Below, piece after piece: positions 54,311 to 61,664 of a stretch of 64,000 bases of DNA (its first letter is position 1; each line of letters starts with the position of its first letter). This DNA comes from Rhodomicrobium sp. R_RK_3 (lineage in GTDB: Bacteria > Pseudomonadota > Alphaproteobacteria > Rhizobiales > Rhodomicrobiaceae): NCBI RefSeq assembly GCF_002198715.1, contig NZ_MWLK01000036.1, positions 124,001 to 188,000 on the forward strand, in the 5' to 3' direction. Position numbers and translations under genes: made by a program. Under the pieces are notes generated by a model. The model made no database searches. It saw only the letters and a program-made list of their open reading frames with translations, and was not told the origin of the DNA.

Positions 54311-55627
54311 TCAGGAGGCGGGCTGATCGGTGTCGCTCATGCCGAGGCGGATGGCGATCGAGCGGCGATGCGCGTCAAAACCCTCCACGCTGGCAAGCGT
54401 CATGGCCGCGGGGCCGAGCGCCGCTAGGCTGCGCTCGGTCAGCCGCAAGATCGAACTCCGCTTCATGAAATCCAGCACGCTGAGGCCGGAGGAGAACCGC
54501 GCCGAGCGCGCCGTCGGCAGCACGTGATTGGGGCCGGCGACATAATCGCCGATGGCCTCGGGCGTCATGCGGCCGAGAAAGATCGAGCCGGCATTGCGGA
54601 TCTTGCCCAGCATTTCGTCGGCATCCTCGATCTCGAGTTCGAGATGCTCGGGGGCGATGCGGTCGACCAGGGCGGGCGCCTGATCGAAATTCCGCACCAG
54701 GATGACCGCGCCATTGTCGCGCCAGCTCGCCCCGGCGATGGCCGCGCGGGGCAGCCTTGCAAGCTGCTGCGTCACGGCGGCCTCGACCGCGTCGGCAAAG
54801 CCCGCATCGTCGGTGATGAGGATCGCCTGCGCCGCCTCGTCATGCTCGGCCTGCGCCAGCAAGTCGGCCGCGACCCAGCGCGGATCGCTCGCTTTGTCCG
54901 CCACGATCAGCACTTCCGAGGGTCCGGCGATCATGTCGATGCCGACGGTGCCGAACACCTGCCGCTTGGCGGCGGCGACATAGGCGTTGCCCGGCCCCAT
55001 AATTTTCGCGACGGGGCGGATGCTCTCGGTGCCGAAGGCGAGCGCGGCGATCGCCTGCGCCCCGCCGACCGGATAGATCTCGTCCACTCCGGCCAGGCTT
55101 GCAGCGGCCAGCACCAGCGGATTGATCGCACCGCCGAGCGCCGGCACGCACATGGCGATGCGCGGCACGCCGGCAACCTTGGCCGGAATGGCGTTCATCA
55201 GCACGGAGCTCGGATAGCTGCCCTGCCCGCCCGGCACATAGATGCCGGCGGCTTCGACGGCGGTCCAGCGATGGCCCATCTCCGCGCCGCAACTGTCGGT
55301 ATAGAGGTCGTCGGCGGGGAGCTGGCGGCGGTGATAGGCCTCGATCCGCTCGGCGGCGAAGCGCATAGCGTGCAGATCGTCCTCATTGGCGGCGGCGACG
55401 GCAGCGTCGATCTCATCGGCGCTGAGGCGGATTTTCTCTGGGCTGAGCTCCAGCTTGTCGAAGCGGCGCGTGTAATCGATCAGCGCCGCGTCGCCCCGCT
55501 CGCGTACATCGCGGATGATCTCGCGCGCCGCCTCGTCCACATCCTCCGACTGCTCGCGCTTGGCGCCCAGAAACTCGGCGAACCGGCTCTCGAAATCGGG
55601 ATCGTCAATGATCAATCTGCGCGCCAT
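54311..55627 (-). CDS. hisD: Histidinol dehydrogenase
   Basis: The 438-residue enzyme performs the last two steps of histidine synthesis. Landmarks are GIYVPGGQGSYPSSVLMNAIPA (two parts), IYPVGGAQAIAALAFGTES, KIMGPGNAYVAAAK, the zinc and catalytic residues in AQAEHDEAAQ and APEHLELE, and YVAGPNHVLPT. Length is normal. It is transcribed with DUF2948 upstream and nadD downstream, the usual alphaproteobacterial order. Confidence 0.97.
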   Translation of the reverse strand: MARRLIIDDPDFESRFAEFLGAKREQSEDVDEAAREIIRDVRERGDAALIDYTRRFDKLELSPEKIRLSADEIDAAVAAANEDDLHAMRFAAERIEAYHRRQLPADDLYTDSCGAEMGHRWTAVEAAGIYVPGGQGSYPSSVLMNAIPAKVAGVPRIAMCVPALGGAINPLVLAAASLAGVDEIYPVGGAQAIAALAFGTESIRPVAKIMGPGNAYVAAAKRQVFGTVGIDMIAGPSEVLIVADKASDPRWVAADLLAQAEHDEAAQAILITDDAGFADAVEAAVTQQLARLPRAAIAGASWRDNGAVILVRNFDQAPALVDRIAPEHLELEIEDADEMLGKIRNAGSIFLGRMTPEAIGDYVAGPNHVLPTARSARFSSGLSVLDFMKRSSILRLTERSLAALGPAAMTLASVEGFDAHRRSIAIRLGMSDTDQPAS

Positions 55628-55632
55628 GGCTG

Positions 55633-56106
55633 TCAGCTCGCTGCCTCGGTGTCGTTATTGCCGTCGTCGGGATGTTCGGGTTTGCGGCGGGTCTTCCAGA
55701 TCGGGCCGAGATCGCGCAGCTCCGCCTCGATGCAGTCGACATGCAGCCTGACCGCGCCGCCGCCCGCGAAGAACAAGGTCACGTAGCCGCTCGGCAGCGT
55801 CGCCGCCTCGAATTTCACGGCGAGCAGTTCCAGCGCGTCGCCCTTGTTGTCGAGCGACAATTGCCGGAATTGGGCGTTCATCACCTTTTCGAAGCGCAGG
55901 GCCGCGCGCCGGCGCTCATATCCGCCGCCATTGGCCGTGCGCTTCTCGGTGGCGCTCACCCAGTCGAAGCGGTTGACGATCGCCGCGAAGCGCCGCTCCT
56001 GCGGGATGAACGCCATGTCCTCGACCAGCAGAACGGCATCCTGCAGATGAGCGGACATGATGGTCAAATCCTCATCGTCGAGCGCGATCAGTTTCAGGAG
56101 TTCCAT
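55633..56106 (-). CDS. DUF2948 family protein
   Basis: The 157-residue protein starts MELLKLIALDDEDLTIMSAHLQD and has FIPQERRFAAIVNRFDW and a C-terminal GGAVRLHVDCIEAELRDLG, the pattern of DUF2948. The family is restricted to alphaproteobacteria and is found between murA and hisD. It lies five bases before hisD, so the two are co-transcribed. No enzymatic motif is known. Confidence 0.88.
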   Translation of the reverse strand: MELLKLIALDDEDLTIMSAHLQDAVLLVEDMAFIPQERRFAAIVNRFDWVSATEKRTANGGGYERRRAALRFEKVMNAQFRQLSLDNKGDALELLAVKFEAATLPSGYVTLFFAGGGAVRLHVDCIEAELRDLGPIWKTRRKPEHPDDGNNDTEAAS

Positions 56107-56262
56107 GGGTCAAGCCGCCAGCGCTTTTTTGTTTTGTGAGAATGCATAGCAATATGCGGCCTCGCCCGCAAATCTCAAGGTGCCGCCGTCCCGCCTAACG
56201 CCGGGCTAAGGAACAATGCCGCCCGTCCGCAGCTTGATCGTCTTTGCAAGGAGGATATCGCC

Positions 56263-56523
56263 ATGCTGTTCAGAACCGCCGCAATTGCAGCCCTTATCCT
56301 GGCTTCGCCGCCCGCGGCCTCGGCGGCCGACCGCGCGCCGACCCCGGAGGAACGCACCGCCATCGAAAACGCCTTGAAGGGACAGGGGTTTACCGCTTGG
56401 CGAGGAATTGAGTTCGATGACGGCAAATGGGAGGTCGACGGCGCCGTGCATGCGGACGGCAAGGAATACCAGGTCGACCTCGCGCCCTCGACCTACGCCA
56501 TCGTGAAGAAGGAGCGCGACTGA
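56263..56523 (+). CDS. Small exported PepSY-like protein
   Basis: The 86-residue protein has a signal peptide (MLFRTAAIAALILASPPAASA) and a single PepSY-like module (ERTAIENALKGQGFTAWRGIEFDDG, split, then WEVDGAVHADGKEYQVDLAP). AAGGAGG eight bases before the ATG is the clearest ribosome-binding site in the window. The gene is inserted, on the opposite strand, between murA and DUF2948. Related proteins modulate enzymes or sensors in the periplasm; its partner is unknown. Confidence 0.8.
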   Translation: MLFRTAAIAALILASPPAASAADRAPTPEERTAIENALKGQGFTAWRGIEFDDGKWEVDGAVHADGKEYQVDLAPSTYAIVKKERD

Positions 56524-56580
56524 GAGGATCGGCGGGCCTTACGGCTGTCCGCTCCCTTGGCGGGCGCGGATACCGCTTTT

Positions 56581-56694
56581 TTGTCGTCCCAGCCAAAAGC
56601 GGGGATCCAGCAAAGGGCAATGATTGCCGTTGGGCATTGCCGTAAACGCGGTTGCTGCGGCGTACCGGGTTCCCGCTTTGGCGGGAATGACAAG
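56581..56694. repeat. 114-bp element related to 15840-15950, inverted
   Basis: The ends (TTGTCGTCCC...AGCGGGGATCC and GGTTCCCGCTTTGGCGGGAA...GACAA) form an imperfect inverted repeat. The interior, read on the minus strand, begins CGCCGCAGCAACCGCGTTTA and parallels the interior of 15840-15950. The two loci therefore belong to one miniature repeat family. A fragment of the CCGGGACCCAAT-family repeat follows at 56752-56795. Confidence 0.7.
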
Positions 56695-56816
56695 TTTATC
56701 TTGACGGCGGGCCGCTGCGACCTGAACAGATCACGCGCCGGCAACGCGTTTGCGGAAAGGCGAGCGGGCCCCGGCTCTCCGGCCGGGGCGACGGGATTAA
56801 GATTGAGTGTAGCCGC

Positions 56817-58106
56817 TCAGCCTTGAATGCGCTCGATCTGGGCGCCGCAATTGCTGAGCTTTTCTTCCAGGTGCTCGAAGCCGCGATCGAGATGATAGAC
56901 GCGATTGATCGTCGTCTCGCCCTCCGCGATCAGGCCGCCGATCACCAGCGACACCGAGGCGCGCAAATCGGTCGCCATCACTTCGGCGCCGCGCAACTGC
57001 TTGACGCCGCGCACGAAAGCCGTGTCGCCCTGGATGCGGATGTCGGCGCCGAGCCGGGTCAGCTCGGAGACATGCATGAAGCGGTTCTCGAAGATGGTCT
57101 CGCGGATCTTCGACTCGCCCGACGAGACCGCCATCAGCGCCATGAGCTGCGCCTGGAGGTCGGTCGGGAAGCCCGGGAACGGGTTGGTCTCGACCTCGAC
57201 CGGCGCGATGCCGGCGCCGTTGCGCGACACCTGCACGCCGCGATTGGTCTCGGTGATCTTCACCCCGGCCTGGCGCAGCACGTTGAAGGCTTCCTGCAGC
57301 AGGTCGGCGCGCGCGCCTTCGAGCAGCACGTCGCCGCCCGCCGCCGCGACGGCCATGGCATAGGTGCCGGTCTCGATGCGGTCGGGCAGCACCGAATGCA
57401 GCGCGCCTTCGAGATAATCGACGCCCTGGATGCGCAAGGTCGGCGTGTCGATGCCCTCGATGCGCGCGCCCATCTTGAGCAGGCAGGCGGCCAGATCGCC
57501 GACTTCGGGCTCGCAGGCGGCGTTCTCGATCACCGTCTCGCCCTTGGCCAGCACGGCAGCCATCAGCACGTTGTGCGTCGCCCCGACCGAGACTTTCGGG
57601 AATTGGATGCGCCCGCCACGCAAACCCTTCGGCGCCTTGGCGACGACATAACCGCCGGACAATTCCATCTCCGCGCCGAGCTGCTGCAAGCCCATCAGAT
57701 GCAGATCGACCGGTCGCGTGCCGATGGCGCAGCCGCCCGGCAGCGACACCGTCGCCTCGCCATAGCGCGCCAGGAGCGGCCCGAGCACCCAGAAACTGGC
57801 CCGCATCCGCCGCACCATGTCGTAGGGTGCGCGCGTATCGACGATGTCGCGCGCGGTCAGGTGGAAGGTCTCGCCGATATGGCCGCCATTATTGGCCCGC
57901 TTGCCGTCGACGGCGCAGTCGACGCCGTGATTGCGCAGGATGCGCGCGAGCAGATTGGTGTCGGCCAGATTGGGGACGTTCTTGAGGGTCAGCGTGTCGG
58001 AGGTCAGCAGGCTGGCGATCATCAGCGGCAGCGCCGCGTTCTTTGCGCCGCTGATCGGAATGACGCCGTTGAGAGGCTGGCCGCCCTGGATGCGAATTTG
58101 GTCCAT
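56817..58106 (-). CDS. murA: UDP-N-acetylglucosamine 1-carboxyvinyltransferase MurA
   Basis: The 429-residue enzyme catalyses the first committed step of peptidoglycan synthesis. It starts [26 protein letters not shown] (in two parts), with [16 protein letters not shown] carrying the fosfomycin-reactive Cys, [15 protein letters not shown], and [12 protein letters not shown]. The C-terminal [13 protein letters not shown] is also typical. Length is normal. The neighbouring genes on either side differ in strand, so it appears to have its own promoter or one shared with the small upstream gene. Confidence 0.97.
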   Translation of the reverse strand: MDQIRIQGGQPLNGVIPISGAKNAALPLMIASLLTSDTLTLKNVPNLADTNLLARILRNHGVDCAVDGKRANNGGHIGETFHLTARDIVDTRAPYDMVRRMRASFWVLGPLLARYGEATVSLPGGCAIGTRPVDLHLMGLQQLGAEMELSGGYVVAKAPKGLRGGRIQFPKVSVGATHNVLMAAVLAKGETVIENAACEPEVGDLAACLLKMGARIEGIDTPTLRIQGVDYLEGALHSVLPDRIETGTYAMAVAAAGGDVLLEGARADLLQEAFNVLRQAGVKITETNRGVQVSRNGAGIAPVEVETNPFPGFPTDLQAQLMALMAVSSGESKIRETIFENRFMHVSELTRLGADIRIQGDTAFVRGVKQLRGAEVMATDLRASVSLVIGGLIAEGETTINRVYHLDRGFEHLEEKLSNCGAQIERIQG

Positions 58107-58216
58107 GAATGATGCCGCCGGTGGGGTTTGGGCTCGAAATGAGCGATTTTATTAAGGTTTAGACGAGCACTTAGGGCGGCGCAAGGGCACGGGCTGCGCG
58201 ACGGGCGAAGGGCTGC

Positions 58217-58405
58217 TCAGCGTTCTTCGGGCTTCGGCTTGGCGGGCGCGGAGGAGCGCGCGCGGGCCTGCGCCTTGCGCTTCTTTAAATTCTCGCGCAA
58301 TTCCGCTGCCAGACGTGCCTCACGTTCCTTACGTGCCGCCTGCTTGCCTGTCGCTTCGTCGTTCAAAGTGATTCGCGCCCCAGCCCGAAAATGAGGATAA
58401 GCCAA
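58217..58405 (-). CDS. Small basic hypothetical protein upstream of murA
   Basis: The recognisable part, LNDEATGKQAARKEREARL then a Lys/Arg-rich helix and an Ala/Pro tail, resembles short basic proteins found in other Hyphomicrobiales. The frame stays open upstream to 58582 but without such character. No in-frame ATG lies close, so the start is a TTG, perhaps at 58405 or at 58366. Evidence is composition and resemblance only. Confidence 0.45.
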   Translation of the reverse strand: MAYPHFRAGARITLNDEATGKQAARKEREARLAAELRENLKKRKAQARARSSAPAKPKPEER

Positions 58406-58599
58406 GGCACGCGCCCCTACCAGCCGCTTCCTTACCCCGCCTCCCGCGAGAAAAACCCCTGTCGCGTAAGAAAGTTCACGGGGAGAAATCGCGAGCGATT
58501 TGAATGGGTTCGGAACCGCCGGCGCAGGCCGTTGCCGGAAATACTCGCCTCGCCAAAATATCTTTCCAGTAGAACAACGCATGGCAGGTGCCCCAGAAC

Positions 58600-58900
58600 C
58601 GCCATCTTTTGCACCACATAGTTATTGTCAGAAATGAAATAGGCGTGGCTTTAGGAGTTCGGTCCCTGCCACGCCCAGTTTGTGCCGAAGCACTATATAA
58701 TTCCTCGCAAAATATATGGGCGAGGCTCCGCAGATGTCTCTATGTCTTTAAGTATCTATGTGTGTTGTAAATTTTTGCATCGACAATCCAGAATATACCC
58801 GGTCGAAAGTCGGGTCTCATCTCCCATTTGGGATAGGAGACTCGTTTGAGACCAATGATGTGGCCACATTGCCTTAGGTGAAATTACTCAGGGCGTGATG
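58600..58900. other. AT-rich structured spacer next to tRNA-Thr, possible ncRNA or element remnant
   Basis: This stretch is distinctly AT-rich and has no coding frame. It holds hairpins GGCGTGGC/GCCACGCC (58642-58675), CCTCGC/GCGAGG (58703-58725) and GGTCTCA/TGAGACC (58813-58853) with nested arms, then a perfect 12-bp palindrome ATGTGGCCACAT (58858-58869). It matches no RNA family I know. It could be a small RNA gene or the remains of an element integrated beside the tRNA. Confidence 0.4.
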
Positions 58901-59040
58901 GGTGTGTCACGTCCAGTGGCGTTTTCGCCACGGCGCCGCCCTCCAAGCCCCGACTTTCGGCCGGTCCGCCGCCTGCGGACCCTTGCGCATTCGCGGGTCC
59001 CGTGGCACATTCCGCGCCGTCGCCCATGGCCGACCGGCAC

Positions 59041-59115
59041 GCCGCAGTAGCTCAGTGGTAGAGCGCACCCTTGGTAAGGGTGAGGTCGGGAGTTCAATCC
59101 TCCCCTGCGGCACCA
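59041..59115 (+). tRNA. tRNA-Thr (GGU anticodon)
   Basis: A complete cloverleaf can be drawn: acceptor GCCGCAG/CTGCGGC, D arm GCTC/GAGC, anticodon stem CACCC/GGGTG with loop TTGGTAA (anticodon GGT), and T arm GGGAG/CTCCC with TTCAATC. The discriminator A (59112) is followed by an encoded CCA. It is the only tRNA found in the window. Confidence 0.95.
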
Positions 59116-59173
59116 GATAAACCTCCCGACAAATCAACGAGTCAGGCGAGCGGCAGCTCCCCGGACCGGCCAT

Positions 59174-59833
59174 TTAATCCGGTTCGCCTGCGTGCATCGG
59201 CGCCTTCGCAGGCGCGCTCGACAGATATTCGATCGACATGCGGATGAGTTCGGGCAGCGTGCCGGCGCCGAGTTTGAGCTTCAATTGCGAGCAGGTATTG
59301 GCGACCGTCTTGTAGCTGACGCCGAGTTCCTCGGCAATCTGCGCGTAGGCCTTGCCGTCGGCGACTAGGGCGAGCGTTTGCAATTCACGTTGCGTCATCC
59401 GCTCCTTCGAGCCGCTTTCGCCGAGCATCGCCACTTGCAGCGCGACGCGCGGGCTCAGGAAGGGCAGGCCGCGGCGGACGGCGCTCAGGGCCTCGATGAA
59501 CTCCTCCGGGGCGGTGTCCTTGAGCAGATAGCCGGTCGCCCCGGCGTCGAGGGCGCGGCGGATGATGACAGCGTCGCTATGCATGCTGAAGACCAGGATC
59601 GGCGTGCGGCGGTCGCGGGCGCGGATGCGGCCGATCAGCGTCAGGCCGGCGAGGCCCTTGCCCTGAATGGTCAGGTCGAGGACGAGGACGCGCGGATGCT
59701 TGCGGTGATAGAGACGGTAGGCGGAGGCGAGGTCGCTCGCCTCGTGGATCTCGGCGAAACCGGCCTCCTCGAGCACCGTGCGGCAGCCCTGCAGCACGAT
59801 GGGATGGTCATCGATCAAGAGCACGGAGGCCAT
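59174..59833 (-). CDS. NarL/LuxR-family response regulator
   Basis: The 219-residue regulator has a receiver domain (SVLLIDDHPIVLQGC, Asp in VLVLDLTIQGKGL, Lys in GYLLKDTAPEEF) and a LuxR-type helix-turn-helix (MTQRELQTLALVADGKAYAQ, ELGVSYKTVANTCSQLKLKL). Its ATG overlaps the kinase stop codon (TGATG). The pair probably controls the divergent TonB-dependent receptor gene. Because the kinase gene is broken, it may now depend on another phosphodonor. Confidence 0.92.
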   Translation of the reverse strand: MASVLLIDDHPIVLQGCRTVLEEAGFAEIHEASDLASAYRLYHRKHPRVLVLDLTIQGKGLAGLTLIGRIRARDRRTPILVFSMHSDAVIIRRALDAGATGYLLKDTAPEEFIEALSAVRRGLPFLSPRVALQVAMLGESGSKERMTQRELQTLALVADGKAYAQIAEELGVSYKTVANTCSQLKLKLGAGTLPELIRMSIEYLSSAPAKAPMHAGEPD

Positions 59834-61268
59834 CAGTGCGTCCTCTCGTGCCCGGCGGGCAGCACGATGTCGAGACAGGTGCCGCCGGCCGCCGCCGCCG
59901 TGATCGAGACGCTGCCGCCGAGCGCGTGGACGCGCTCCTTGATGCCGGTCAGCCCCATGCCCACCGCCCTTCCCGGCGCGAGGCCGACGCCATCGTCGCG
60001 CAGCGTCAGCCGCACCGTGCCGGGACCGCCTTCGATGCGCAGCGCAACCGATCTTGCCTGGGCGTGGCGCACGATATTGGTCAGCCCCTCCTGCAGGCAG
60101 CGATAGAGCGTGAGATCGACGCAATCGCCATAGCTGTTCGCCAGATGCACCGGCTCGAAGGCGATGTCCGGCGCGCCATCGTGCTTTTCGAACTCCGTGA
60201 CCAGCGCGGCCAGCAGTTCGGCGAGCGGGATGTCGCCGAGCGCGATGGGGCGGAGCCGTTCGAGCAGGCGCCGGTTCAGCGTCTGAACCCGGCCGGCGAT
60301 TTCGGTGAGGATCTGGACACGGCTTCGGACGCGCCCAGCGCTGTCCTCGGGAAGGTCCGAGGCCAGCCGGGTGAGGACGGCCATATTGGCCTTCAGGCCG
60401 AACAGGCAGGGGCCGAGTTCGTCATGCAGCTCGTGGGCGATCAGGCGGCGCTCGTCTTCCTCGGCGGTCAGCAGCCGCTGGTTGAGGCGGATGTTTTCGG
60501 CCTGCGCCGTGCCGAGCGGGCAAGATCGGCGAGTTCGCGCGCCTTCGGCTCGGCCAGCCGGTGGCGGAAATGGCCGTGTTCGAGCTGGCGCAGCCCGTCC
60601 GAAAGCGCCGAGAGCGGGGTCAGCACGCGGCCGAAGGCAAAATAGAGCACCAGGATGACGGCGAGATCGACGAGGATTCCGACCACGGCAAGGTCGGACA
60701 TGTCCGACCATACTTCGGCGATCTCGTCCTCCGGCTCGCCGGTCACCAGCACCGTGCCGATGCGCCGCCCCCCTGACATGACCGGGATTTCGCGGCTGAG
60801 ATCATCGACCCGCACCATCGAGGCAAACCAGCGCGGGGCCGCCGCTTCATGTCGCCTCGCTTCACCGCGCGGCGAATGCTCCTGCCAGATCGGCGTGCCG
60901 CCGGCGGTGGCTATCAGCAGTTGCACATGCCGCATCGGGCCGATGCGGCCCGGCAGATCCTCCAGCCACAGGCCGCCCGGTATGGCGCGGTCGAAATTGT
61001 CGATGCTGGCGCGGACAAAACGCTCCGCCATGGCGACCGAGGCGGCGATTTCCGCTTCCGTTGCGCGCTTGGCGTTGAACAGGACCAGGGAGGCGGTGGC
61101 GATGGCCGCGACCAGATTGATCAGGATGAAGGTCGCCAGCACCTGCCAGCGCAGCGAACGGCCGCGCCACAGCGAGGGCATGGCGGCGACGCCCCACCCG
61201 GATTTCCCGGCGCCGGCGCGATGAGCGCGCCACGCTTGCGCGCCGCCCGGCAGGTCGATCGCTGGCAT
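59833..61268 (-). pseudogene. Sensor histidine kinase (HisKA_3 type), frame-disrupted in the HAMP region
   Basis: The N-terminal reading frame (from ATG 61268, preceded by GGGGGAGG) encodes two membrane helices, a periplasmic sensor and most of a HAMP domain, then ends in unrelated residues after ELADLARS. A different frame resumes at LGTAQAENIRLNQRLLTAEED and continues with the phospho-acceptor HELHDELGPCLFGLK and the ATPase motifs DDGVGL and GMGLTGIKERV. About seven HAMP residues expected between LARS and LGTA are missing. The junction near 60511-60518 carries CGCTCG, so a slippage deletion between short repeats is likely. Each half alone should be non-functional. Confidence 0.8.
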
Positions 61269-61664
61269 GGTGTCCTCGCCTCCCCCTGGCCGGGCCCGTG
61301 CTCGAATTGCGCACACGCTGCGAAATTCGCGTGCGCGGATCGATCTTGCCCCGATTTCACCCGGCGGCGCTACTCGCCGTTCGGGAACTTTTGGCAATCC
61401 TATTTGGAAAAAGTGCCGTGGCGCGGGCTTCGCCGCACGGGATAGGCTCGCCAGAATCGATGGGCGCGCTGCGAATGCGGAGCGTGGTCTTTGCATGATT
61501 GGGGCGAAGTCAAAAAACGACTGTGGAGATCATAGGCGCCGGGCCGGCGACATCGCGCTGCGGTCTGCATTGTTTTCAGTGAAATAGCCTCGCCAGGCTG
61601 CGAGGCCGCAAAACGAACGATCCAAGGGAAAAACCGACAGCGGAACACTGGGATGGGGGGACGA
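61269..61664. promoter_or_regulatory. Divergent promoter region between kinase and TonB receptor genes
   Basis: No gene is seen in these 396 bases. The region must hold both promoters. A perfect 7-bp inverted repeat GCCTCGC/GCGAGGC (61587-61606, six-base loop) lies about 60 bp before the receptor start and could be a response-regulator site or a leader hairpin. The receptor start is preceded by a GGGGGG run. Confidence 0.45.

Noticed and set aside
58600-58900. 6S RNA, SRP RNA, tmRNA or RNase P RNA
   Set aside because: None of the conserved cores of these RNAs is present, so the region is reported only as a structured spacer.
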